From: Rubrobacter sp.
GTDB lineage: Bacteria; Actinomycetota; Rubrobacteria; Rubrobacterales; Rubrobacteraceae
Reading direction: 5' to 3'
DNA: 18,784 bases
Assembly (NCBI GenBank): GCA_016781725.1
Contig: JADDPU010000051.1
Coordinates: 1-18,784 of the forward strand
Below the pieces are notes generated by a model. That model was given only the letters and a program-made list of their open reading frames with translations. It made no database searches and was not told where the DNA came from. The translations under genes were made by a program, and so were the position numbers. This document shows, piece by piece, positions 1-6,648 of the stretch; the first letter of the stretch is position 1; the number at the start of each line of letters is the position of its first letter.

Positions 1-121
1 CTAAAGTCGAGCTAAGGGATTCTGTTAACTACGGGCCGCAAACCTCGCCGTGAAGTGCGGGTTCTGTCGGGTTTTTCGTGAAGGGGTGTATCCTCCCTCG
101 GACCGCCGTTTTGGGCAGTAG

Positions 122-253
122 TTAAGGATCCAGCATCCTCACCCTCAGCAAGTCGAACCCCGCCCGGCCCATCTCTTCGTAAGTCCCGCCCTCACCGCAC
201 CGAGGTCCTTCTTCGAACCGGCAGCGAATCGCCTCATCCCCGAAGCAGTGCAC
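122..253 (-). CDS. Possible small hypothetical protein (43 aa)
   Basis: I do not recognise this. A short reading frame starts at a GTG (251-253, minus strand) and ends at TAA (122-124), downstream of aspS on the same strand. It encodes an acidic/arginine-rich peptide with three cysteines and an ending like FDLLRVRMLDP. Codon third positions are only moderately GC-rich, and there is no convincing ribosome binding site. It could be a real small gene, the degraded tail of a larger one, or chance. Confidence 0.2.
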   Translation of the reverse strand: MHCFGDEAIRCRFEEGPRCGEGGTYEEMGRAGFDLLRVRMLDP

Positions 254-263
254 AATTGAGCTT

Positions 264-285
264 CTTCGGGCGGCCGCCGCCGAAG
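264..285 (-). terminator. Candidate hairpin terminator of aspS
   Basis: About 17 nt beyond the aspS stop on the minus strand there is a 6-bp CTTCGG/CCGAAG stem enclosing a GC-rich loop. No T-tract follows, so this is at best a weak intrinsic terminator. Confidence 0.25.
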
Positions 286-302
286 GTGAAGGCCCGGCCG
301 GA

Positions 303-2138
303 CTAGTTGGCTTCGCCGGGCCGGGTTGCGGGGTTGGAGCCGGGCTCCCCCTCGGGAGGGCGGCGCAAGGCGATGTGCAGCTCCTTGAGTTGGTCCTCGG
401 TTACGGGGCCCGGGGCGTCCATCATCTCGTCGCGGGCGGCCTGGGTTTTGGGGAAGGCCATCACCTCCCTGATGTTGGGCTGGTCTCTTAGGACCATGAT
501 CAGGCGGTCCACACCCGGGGCTATCCCGCCGTGCGGCGGCGCGCCGTAGCGGAAGGCCGTGAGGATCGCGCCGAACCTCCTCTGGGCCTCCTCGGGGCCT
601 ATGCCGATGACATCGAAGACCTTTTGCTGCAGCTCGGGGCGGTGGATCCTGATGCTCCCGGACGCGAGCTCGGTGCCGTTGGCGACGAGGTCGTAGAGCT
701 GGCCGACTACCTTTAGCGGGTCAGTCTCCAGGAGCGGCAGATCCTCTTCTCGCGGCATGGTGAACATGTGGTGCATCGGCTCGACGCGCGCCTCGTCCTC
801 GTTCCACTCGAACATCGGGAAGTCCGTCACCCAGCAGAGCCCTAGCACGTCCGGGTCGGCGAGCCCGAGCCGGTCCCTGAAGTGGAGCCTGAGGCGGCTG
901 AGGCTCTCGAAGACCACGGGGTCGTTGTCCGCGACGAAGAACATGTAGTCTCCCTCGGCCACCCCGAACGCCTCGCGCAGGGCCGCGCCCTCCTCCTCCG
1001 AGAAGAACTTGGCGATCGGGCCGTTGAGAGCGCTCCCTTCGAGCTTGAGCCACGCCAGGCCCCTCGCGCCGCCGGTCGCCGCGACGGCTGCGAGCTCGTC
1101 GATCTGCCGGCGCGAGAGGCTCTCCAGCCCGCCCACGGCGATACCGCGCACCGAGCCGCCCGCCTCGACCGCCCCGCGGAACACCTTGAACTCGGCGTTG
1201 CGGGCGAGCTCCGAGACGTCGGTGAGCTCCAGGCCGAAGCGGATGTCCGGTTTGTCAGTGCCGAAGCGGGCCATAGCCTCGGCGTAGGTGAGGCGGGGGA
1301 AGGGGCTCTGGAGCAGCCGCTTGTGCGTCAGGTCTTCGACGATCCCGGTGTAGAGGCCCTCGACGAGGTCGAGGATCTCGTCCTGGGTCGCGTAGCTCAT
1401 CTCGAGGTCGAGCTGGGTGTGCTCGGGCTGGCGGTCGCCGCGCTGGTCCTCGTCGCGCAGGGCGCGGGCTACCTGGAAGTAGCGCTCGAAGCCGGCGACC
1501 ATCAGGAGCTGCTTGAACTGCTGCGGGGACTGGGGAAGCGCATAGAACTGGCCAGGGTAGAGCCGGGCAGGGACCAGGTAGTCGCGGGCACCCTCGGGGG
1601 TCGAAGCTGTCAACAGCGGCGTCTCTATCTCCAGAAAGCCCCGCTCGTCCAGGTAGTCGCGCATGCGCTTGACGACCCTGTGGCGGAAGAGGATGGTCTC
1701 CTTCATCCGCTCCCTTCTCAGGTCGAGGTAGCGGTACTTCAGGCGCAGCGTCTCGTCCACGGGCCTGTCGCGCTCGATCTCGAACGGCGGGGTCTCCGAG
1801 GGGTTCAGGACCGACAGATCGGTAGCCTCCACCTCGATCGCGCCGGTAGGGAGGTCGGGGTTCTCGTTGCCCTGCGGGCGGCGGACTACCTCCCCTTCTA
1901 CGGAGATGGACCACTCGGGCCTGAGTTGCTCGGCGCCGGAGAAGACCTCGGCTTGTTCGGGGTGGAAGGTGACCTGGGCCAGGCCCCAGCGGTCCCGAAG
2001 GTCAATAAAGATCAGGCCACCGTGATCCCGGCGCCGGTGCACCCAGCCGGCCAACCTCACCCGCTCTCCGACGTTCTCCTCGCGGAGCTCGCCGGCGGCG
2101 TGGGTCCTGTACGGGTTCCTCTGAGCCTGACTGTACAA
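303..2138 (-). CDS. aspS: Aspartyl-tRNA synthetase, probably non-discriminating
   Basis: A cytoplasmic class II synthetase that charges tRNA-Asp. At 611 aa it has the usual bacterial length. An N-terminal OB-fold anticodon-binding domain (about residues 20-110) precedes the catalytic core, which carries motif 2 (around RDEDQRGDRQPEHTQ) and motif 3 (GVDRLIMVL), with the bacterial GAD insertion between them. The start is TTG at 2138, preceded on the minus strand by a good AGAGGAGA ribosome binding site. His39 (in RRRDHGG) and Gly90 (in RPQGNENPDLPTG) match the His/Gly pair described for non-discriminating bacterial AspRS, which also charge tRNA-Asn for GatCAB amidation; discriminating enzymes usually have Leu and Lys there. 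The gene is transcribed away from the rest of the window. Confidence 0.97.
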   Translation of the reverse strand: MYSQAQRNPYRTHAAGELREENVGERVRLAGWVHRRRDHGGLIFIDLRDRWGLAQVTFHPEQAEVFSGAEQLRPEWSISVEGEVVRRPQGNENPDLPTGAIEVEATDLSVLNPSETPPFEIERDRPVDETLRLKYRYLDLRRERMKETILFRHRVVKRMRDYLDERGFLEIETPLLTASTPEGARDYLVPARLYPGQFYALPQSPQQFKQLLMVAGFERYFQVARALRDEDQRGDRQPEHTQLDLEMSYATQDEILDLVEGLYTGIVEDLTHKRLLQSPFPRLTYAEAMARFGTDKPDIRFGLELTDVSELARNAEFKVFRGAVEAGGSVRGIAVGGLESLSRRQIDELAAVAATGGARGLAWLKLEGSALNGPIAKFFSEEEGAALREAFGVAEGDYMFFVADNDPVVFESLSRLRLHFRDRLGLADPDVLGLCWVTDFPMFEWNEDEARVEPMHHMFTMPREEDLPLLETDPLKVVGQLYDLVANGTELASGSIRIHRPELQQKVFDVIGIGPEEAQRRFGAILTAFRYGAPPHGGIAPGVDRLIMVLRDQPNIREVMAFPKTQAARDEMMDAPGPVTEDQLKELHIALRRPPEGEPGSNPATRPGEAN

Positions 2139-2192
2139 CTTGGTTCTCCTCTTATGTAGCCGGCGATCTCTACCCTTGCGCGGGGTCCATAG

Positions 2193-2198
2193 ATGTTA
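2193..2198 (-). promoter_or_regulatory. Possible aspS -10 element
   Basis: Reading the minus strand there is a TAACAT hexamer about 55 nt upstream of the TTG start of aspS. It fits the loose actinobacterial TANNNT pattern. I see no good -35 partner, so this is a weak guess. Confidence 0.22.
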
Positions 2199-2245
2199 GC
2201 CGAAAACGTCGCGCGATGGGCGCCTCGCGGGCGCAAGGTGCCGCG

Positions 2246-2274
2246 TTGCGGTGTCCCCAAGACCGTGCTAAGTT
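2246..2274 (+). promoter_or_regulatory. Candidate housekeeping promoter for the lipoprotein gene
   Basis: TTGCGG (2246-2251) and TAAGTT (2269-2274) are separated by exactly 17 nt, a sigma-70-type layout in the divergent aspS/lipoprotein gap. The -10 lies inside an 11-bp palindrome (GCTAAGTTAGC). The predicted leader is about 85 nt. Confidence 0.4.
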
Positions 2275-2366
2275 AGCGCAGATCCGGCCCGAGCCCCTTA
2301 CGGGCCGCGCCGGAGCTCCGGACAGCTGCACGGGAGAGGTCTATCCGCGGGAACGGCGAGGGAAGA

Positions 2367-3353
2367 TTGCCTGCGAGGTTCGGGCGGCCCGCGATCCTCG
2401 TCCTCCTTTGCGTGGCCCTCCTCTCCGGGTGCGGCGGCGGGGAGGACGAGGAGCCGGTTTCGAGCGCCCAGAGCTCCGCGCCGACGGCCGCGGTCGTCGA
2501 GCCCACCGACGTTGTGCAGGAGGGGGTGCCGGTCGGGATCGGGCAGGCCGAGACCACGGGGGACGTGCCCTTCACGCTCAACACCGAGCAGCCGGTCCCG
2601 CCCAACTTCAGGGAGGCGTACGGGCGGGGGGCCAGGATCGTGGTCCAGTTCTACAAGCTGGAGGAGGACTCCCTCTCCTACCCGCAGGGGCTCTCGGTAG
2701 ACCGGCAGGTGCGCGACGCCGTGGAGCGGCTCGGCGCCCAGTACCCGACCATCGAGTTCTTCAGCTACGAGATCTCCGACCCTGGGCCCGTGGACACTGA
2801 GAGGGAGCTTGCCCCAGGCGAGTACGGTACGCTCGCGGCGCAGCTTGGGGTCGGGATCACGCCTTTCGTCGCGATGATGGCCCCGAGCGGCGATCAGTAC
2901 GCGATCACCAACCTTTTTCAGGGCTACGTGCCCGACCCGGTCCTGAGCCAGGCGCTCTTCGACCTCGCAGCCGTCGAGGTCGAGGACAACACGAGCGATG
3001 TGGCAGTGGATCTCGAGCAGGTGGTGACTACCGAGGGCGGCGGCGGTATCGAGTTCTTCGGCGTGCGCAACCGCGGCGAGCGCCCCGTGAACCTGCAGGG
3101 CTTCACCTTGCGCGTCCTCGACCCCGAGACCGCGCAGGTCACCCCCGGCGCTCCCGGCGTGACCATCAACAGCGATATCCCTGTCCAGCCCGGGCAGAGC
3201 GTCTCGGTCGGACGGGTGCCAGATCTTGTGGACGAGAGGGGGAACCCCGTGGCCGGAACCTTCGAAGGCGGCACGGCGCTGGAGCTGGCCCCAGGGGACC
3301 AGGTAGCCCTCCTGGATCCCGGCGGCGCCGTCGCCTCGACGATTACCGTCTGA
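2367..3353 (+). CDS. Lipoprotein with thioredoxin-like and lamin-tail-like domains
   Basis: A predicted exported, membrane-anchored lipoprotein of 328 aa and unknown function. The signal peptide ends in a lipobox (LLSGC) with lipidated Cys22, followed by a Gly/acidic linker. Residues of roughly 80-200 look thioredoxin-like: a strand-rich segment (RIVVQFYKLEED) and a GITPFV motif with Pro166 at the cis-Pro position. There is no CXXC, and the mature protein has no cysteine besides the lipidated one, so redox activity is unlikely. Residues of about 228-328 (EFFGVRNRGERPVNLQGF, later LAPGDQVALLDPGG) resemble a lamin-tail (LTD) beta-sandwich. The start is TTG at 2367 behind a GAGGGAAG ribosome binding site. 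The lipobox is clear; both domain calls are by-eye pattern matches. Confidence 0.75.
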   Translation: MPARFGRPAILVLLCVALLSGCGGGEDEEPVSSAQSSAPTAAVVEPTDVVQEGVPVGIGQAETTGDVPFTLNTEQPVPPNFREAYGRGARIVVQFYKLEEDSLSYPQGLSVDRQVRDAVERLGAQYPTIEFFSYEISDPGPVDTERELAPGEYGTLAAQLGVGITPFVAMMAPSGDQYAITNLFQGYVPDPVLSQALFDLAAVEVEDNTSDVAVDLEQVVTTEGGGGIEFFGVRNRGERPVNLQGFTLRVLDPETAQVTPGAPGVTINSDIPVQPGQSVSVGRVPDLVDERGNPVAGTFEGGTALELAPGDQVALLDPGGAVASTITV

Positions 3354-3372
3354 TCCCGCGCAGAAGCGCAGC

Positions 3373-3401
3373 TTACGGCTGAAAATTCGCCCCCGTAGGA
3401 T
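3373..3401 (+). promoter_or_regulatory. Candidate promoter giving a very short leader on the desulfurase mRNA
   Basis: TTACGG (3373-3378), a 17-nt spacer and TAGGAT (3396-3401) lie just upstream of the ATG at 3416. An overlapping alternative -10, TAAACT, sits at 3401-3406. Either predicts a transcript starting within about 10 nt of the ATG, and no Shine-Dalgarno sequence is visible there. Confidence 0.35.
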
Positions 3402-3415
3402 AAACTAGCCGGGTT

Positions 3416-4573
3416 ATGGCGCACCCCGTATACCTGGACAACGCAGCAACGACGCCCTTAGACCCGCGCGTGCTGGAAGCCATGCTCCCGCACCTGGGGG
3501 GGCGCCGCGGCAACCCCTCCTCGCTGCACGCCTTGGGCGCCAGCGCCCGCGAAGCGGTGGAAGAGGCCCGCGGGTCGGTGGCGGCCCTCGTCGGGGCCTC
3601 TGCGGAGGAGATCGTGTTCACCAGCGGCGGGACCGAGGCCGACGACCTCGGGGTCCTCGGGCTCGCCCGCTCCGCACCCGCCGAGAAGCGCCACGTGGTC
3701 GTCTCCCGCGTGGAGCACGCCGCTGTGCGCGAGGCCGCCCGGCGCCTCGAGGCCGAGGGCTTCGAGGTAACCCCTATCGAGGTCGACGAAGACGGCCTCG
3801 TGGACCCGGCCGACCTCGCCGACGCGCTCCGCCCCGAGACGGCTCTCGCCGCCGTCGTTTGGGCGAACAACGAGGTCGGGACCATCGAGCCCGTGCGGGA
3901 ACTCGCGCGGATCTGCGCCGAGAGAGACGTCCCGTTCCACACCGATGCCGTCCAGGCGGCGGGGAGGGTGCCCCTGGATGTCGGGGAGGTTCCTGCCTCG
4001 ACGCTTGCCCTCTCGGCCCACAAGCTGTACGGGCCGCAGGGGGTCGGCGCCCTCTACGTGCGGAAGGGCGTCCCGGTCGAGCCCATCTCCTACGGCGGGG
4101 GACAGGAGGGGGGCCTTAGGAGCGGCACGCACAACGTCGCGGGGATCGTGGGTTTCGGCGTGGCGGCCAGGCTGGCGCGCGAGGAGCTCGACGAGCGGGT
4201 CGCGCACGAGAGCGGGCTGCGAGACGCGATCCTCGCCGGGGTCGCCCGGATACCCGACGTGCGGTTGAACGGGCACCCCGAGAGGCGCCTCTCGAACAAC
4301 GTCCACCTGACCGTGGAGGGCGTCGAGGCCGAGAGCCTCGTGCTGTTTCTGGACGCACTCGGGTACGCCATCGGGAGCGGCTCGGCCTGCTCTTCGGGTG
4401 AACACAAGGCGTCGCCGGTGCTGCTCGCGATGGGCAGGGACGAGCGGGAGGCGTTCTCGGTAGTCAGGGTTACCGTCGGCAAAGAGAACACAGCCGCTGA
4501 GGTCGAGGACTTTCTGGAGGCGTTCTCCGAGGCCGTCGCCCGTCTGCGGGAGCTGTCCCCGCTGTACAATTAG
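3416..4573 (+). CDS. Cysteine desulfurase, NifS/IscS family
   Basis: A 385-aa PLP enzyme that converts cysteine to alanine and passes the sulfur as a persulfide to acceptor proteins. Visible hallmarks are the N-terminal YLDNAATTP, the PLP-binding TSGGTEA region (about residues 69-75), the PLP-lysine motif SAHKLYGP with Lys203, the RSGTHN motif, and the active-site loop GSGSACSSGEHK with catalytic Cys325. Length and motifs fit class I NifS/IscS enzymes. The usual TEANN/TEADN motif reads TEADD here. The gene immediately precedes an IscU-MnmA fusion, so its acceptor is probably that protein, serving tRNA 2-thiolation and perhaps Fe-S assembly. I withhold a symbol because iscS and nifS cannot be separated here. 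Confidence 0.95.
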   Translation: MAHPVYLDNAATTPLDPRVLEAMLPHLGGRRGNPSSLHALGASAREAVEEARGSVAALVGASAEEIVFTSGGTEADDLGVLGLARSAPAEKRHVVVSRVEHAAVREAARRLEAEGFEVTPIEVDEDGLVDPADLADALRPETALAAVVWANNEVGTIEPVRELARICAERDVPFHTDAVQAAGRVPLDVGEVPASTLALSAHKLYGPQGVGALYVRKGVPVEPISYGGGQEGGLRSGTHNVAGIVGFGVAARLAREELDERVAHESGLRDAILAGVARIPDVRLNGHPERRLSNNVHLTVEGVEAESLVLFLDALGYAIGSGSACSSGEHKASPVLLAMGRDEREAFSVVRVTVGKENTAAEVEDFLEAFSEAVARLRELSPLYN

Positions 4574-4638
4574 GTTTCAGGGCATCAGCCGTCAGGTTAG
4601 CGCAGAGGGCGGCACGAAAGAAGGAGACGACCGTACCC

Positions 4639-4722
4639 GTGAACCCGAGTTACACCGCATCGTGCGGCGGCGCAGATGTTCAGCGTCTGCTCTGCAACGG
4701 TGACCCGAGACCGGAAGCCTGA
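4639..4722 (+). CDS. Possible 27-aa leader peptide upstream of IscU-MnmA
   Basis: A short frame begins with GTG at 4639. An AAGGAG ribosome binding site at 4621-4626 is somewhat far away (12 nt). The frame ends in a TGA that overlaps the ATG of the next gene (TGATG, 4720-4724). The peptide begins VNPSYTASCGG and contains two Cys codons. Two small hairpins lie within the coding stretch (CCGCA/TGCGG at 4655-4667 and GCAGA/TCTGC at 4672-4690), the first containing a Cys codon. The stop-start overlap suggests translational coupling; a regulatory leader is speculation. It may also be chance. Confidence 0.4.
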   Translation: MNPSYTASCGGADVQRLLCNGDPRPEA

Positions 4723-6209
4723 TGCCAGAAACGTACAACCCTCGGGTGATAGAGCACCTCGTCCGTCCCCGGAACGTTGGCGAGCTCCCCGAACCTTCGG
4801 GCCGGGGCGAGTCGGGCGACTCCGCCTGCGGCGACGTCGTCTGCTTTACGGTCGGGATCCGGTCTAACGTCGTCGAGGAGGTCCGCTACCAGGCTTACGG
4901 CTGCGCCGCGTGCGTGGCCGCGGGCTCGGCTTTGGCCGGGATGGTCGAGGGCAGGCACCTGCTCGAGGCGGCGCGGGTCTCGAAGGCGAAGCTCGAAGAG
5001 GCCCTCGGCGGCGCGCTGCCGGTGGGCAAGGAGCACGCGCTGACGCTCGTCCTCGACGCGCTGCACAAGGCCTTCGAGGATCACCTGAACCGCGGGACCG
5101 GCGAGATGCTGGTCGAGGGCTACGGGGGCTCCGGTAGAGAAGGCGGTGGGGGCGTCGTCGCGGCGATGAGCGGCGGGGTGGACTCGGCGGTCACTGCCCT
5201 GCTCTTGAAGGAGGCCGGCTACGAGGTTGCTGCTGTGACGTTCCGCCTCCACGACGGCGAGCGGGGCAGCCGGTCCTGTTGCTCGCCCGACACCGTGCTC
5301 TTCGCCAGGGATACCGCCCACCGGATGGGTCTGCCGCACTTCACGCTCAACCTCAAGGAGCTCTTCCACCGGCGGGTAATGCAGGACTTTGTAGGCTCCT
5401 ACGAGGAAGGCCGGACGCCCAACCCGTGCGTGGCTTGCAACGCCCACGTCAAGTTCCATGCGGCGGCCGTCCTCGCGGACGAACTCGGCTTCCGTCACGT
5501 GGCGACGGGCCACTACGCCAGGGTGGCCGAGGGCCCGACGCTAGCCCGGCCCGTGGACGAGCGCAAGGACCAGACCTACGTCCTCTGGCCCGTGCCGAAG
5601 GAGCTCCTGGCGCGCACGCTCTTCCCGCTCGGGGAGTACCGCAAGACGGAGGTGCGCGCCATCGCCCAAGAGCGCGGCCTCGCCGTCGCCTACACCCCCG
5701 AGAGCCAGGACATCTGCTTCATCCCTGACGGCGATTACCGGCGCTTCGTCCGCAAGCGGGTGGTCGCCGAGCCCGGGGACGTCGTCGACAGGGAGGGCGC
5801 TGTGCTCGGACGCCACGCGGGCGTGGTCGACTTCACGGTAGGCCAGCGGCGCGGCATAGGGCTATCTGCACCGACGCCCCTCTACGTGACGGAGGTGCGC
5901 CCCGGTACCGGGCAGGTAGTCGTGGGGAAGAAAAAGGACCTCGAGGTGCGGGAGGTGCGGGTCGGGGGGATGAACTGGTTTCTGGCCCCGGAGGAGGCCA
6001 GCTCCGTGCAGGTCCGCTACAACGGATCTCCGGTCCCGTGCACGGTCGAGGAGGATGAGGGCGGCGGGTGGGTCGCGCGGCTCGAGGAGCCCGTGGTCGG
6101 CGTGGCCCCGGGCCAGTCGGCGGTCTTCTACGCGGGAGACGGGGAGAGGGTAGTAGGCGGCGGTGTCGTGAGGCACCGGTTCGCCCAGGGAAATGCGCCT
6201 GGCGGTTGA
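4722..6209 (+). CDS. mnmA: IscU-type scaffold fused to tRNA 2-thiouridylase MnmA
   Basis: One 495-aa frame combines two normally separate proteins. Residues 1-122 are IscU/NifU-N-like: Cys36-Gly-Asp (in DSACGDVV), Cys61 and Cys64 (YGCAACVAAG), and His105. The usual third ligand Cys after that His is Ala106. A Gly-rich linker (about 133-144) leads to MnmA: PP-loop SGGVDS (150-155), NPCVACN with Cys236/Cys239, TGHYA, and SQDICF with Cys332. MnmA adenylates U34 of tRNA-Glu/Gln/Lys and replaces O2 with sulfur. The start is ATG 4722, with GGAAG five nt upstream, overlapping the stop of a leader ORF. Next to a desulfurase, the scaffold domain probably delivers persulfide or an Fe-S cluster to the thiolase. 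Both domains are clear; the mechanism is inference. Confidence 0.95.
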   Translation: MPETYNPRVIEHLVRPRNVGELPEPSGRGESGDSACGDVVCFTVGIRSNVVEEVRYQAYGCAACVAAGSALAGMVEGRHLLEAARVSKAKLEEALGGALPVGKEHALTLVLDALHKAFEDHLNRGTGEMLVEGYGGSGREGGGGVVAAMSGGVDSAVTALLLKEAGYEVAAVTFRLHDGERGSRSCCSPDTVLFARDTAHRMGLPHFTLNLKELFHRRVMQDFVGSYEEGRTPNPCVACNAHVKFHAAAVLADELGFRHVATGHYARVAEGPTLARPVDERKDQTYVLWPVPKELLARTLFPLGEYRKTEVRAIAQERGLAVAYTPESQDICFIPDGDYRRFVRKRVVAEPGDVVDREGAVLGRHAGVVDFTVGQRRGIGLSAPTPLYVTEVRPGTGQVVVGKKKDLEVREVRVGGMNWFLAPEEASSVQVRYNGSPVPCTVEEDEGGGWVARLEEPVVGVAPGQSAVFYAGDGERVVGGGVVRHRFAQGNAPGG

Positions 6210-6214
6210 TCGCA

Positions 6215-6238
6215 GTTATAATCCGGGTTCCCGGGTAT
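6215..6238 (+). promoter_or_regulatory. Candidate sigma-B-type promoter, overlapping a TATAAT -10
   Basis: GTTATA (6215-6220), a 12-nt spacer and GGGTAT (6233-6238) resemble the sigma-B consensus GTTTAA-N12-15-GGGTAT, with the -10 exact and the -35 at 4/6. A perfect TATAAT (6217-6222) overlaps it but has no obvious -35. The spacer includes the palindrome CCGGGTTCCCGG. It stands directly before an operon that ends in a SigB-family gene, which suggests autoregulation. Confidence 0.4.
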
Positions 6239-6261
6239 CCAGGATGGAGGTGCGGTAAGGC

Positions 6262-6648
6262 TTGGACCTTTTCGTGGAGTTGATGAAGGGGTTGCTCTAC
6301 GCGGGGATAGCTGTAGCGTTCTTCGTGCTCGCGTGGATGTTCCTCCGGCTGGCGAGGATCTTCTCGACCACCGAGAAGACCATAAAGGAGGTCTCCGAGC
6401 AGGTAGTCCCGCTGCTCGGCAAGACGCACGTGACGGTCGACAACATAAACAGCCAGCTCTCCCAGCTCGACGAGGCCGTGGGCGACGTGGCTGGCATGAC
6501 CGGCGAGCTCGACCAGACGGCGACCGTCATCACCAGGGGCGTGCGCGGAGGGGTGATCAAGGTCTCCTCCGCGACCGCCGGGCTCTCGCGGGGTATCAGC
6601 ACGTTCCTCGGCGGCGAGAAACAACAGCACAAGGAGGAGGATAGCTAG
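6262..6648 (+). CDS. YtxG-like DUF948 membrane protein
   Basis: A 128-aa protein with one N-terminal transmembrane helix (about residues 9-28, LLYAGIAVAFFVLAWMFLRL). A hydrophilic, probably coiled-coil segment follows with the DUF948 heptad-like pattern (EQVVPLLGKTHVTVDNINSQ, DEAVGDVAGMTGELDQTATV). The family includes Bacillus subtilis YtxG, whose ytxGHJ operon is reported to be under sigma-B control; the biochemical role is unknown. I chose TTG at 6262; GGAGG at 6245-6249 is 12 nt upstream, so an in-frame ATG at 6283 remains possible. Its last base is shared with the next gene's GTG (TAGTG). It is first in a four-gene operon with a YtxH-like gene and a SigB-family sigma factor. Confidence 0.85.
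   Translation: MDLFVELMKGLLYAGIAVAFFVLAWMFLRLARIFSTTEKTIKEVSEQVVPLLGKTHVTVDNINSQLSQLDEAVGDVAGMTGELDQTATVITRGVRGGVIKVSSATAGLSRGISTFLGGEKQQHKEEDS

Larger units (their letters stand above)
1..302. other. Window edge and aspS downstream region, no confident gene
   Basis: About 300 bases with no confident gene. It holds the doubtful 43-aa frame at 122-253, an 8-bp inverted repeat (TTAACTAC at 25-32 and GTAGTTAA at 118-125), a T5 tract near 72-76 and a hairpin at 264-285 that may end aspS transcription. No transposase or RNA gene was recognised. Confidence 0.5.

Noticed and set aside
882..2159. 425-aa plus-strand open frame opposite aspS
   Set aside because: It is antisense to a clear, complete aspS. 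Its translation is a Leu/Glu/Arg-rich mirror of the synthetase codons with no family motif; long shadow frames are expected at this GC content.
2139..2366. T-box or other tRNA-sensing leader before the synthetase genes
   Set aside because: No T-box core sequence or terminator/antiterminator arrangement is visible before aspS or alaS; alaS seems to have no leader at all.
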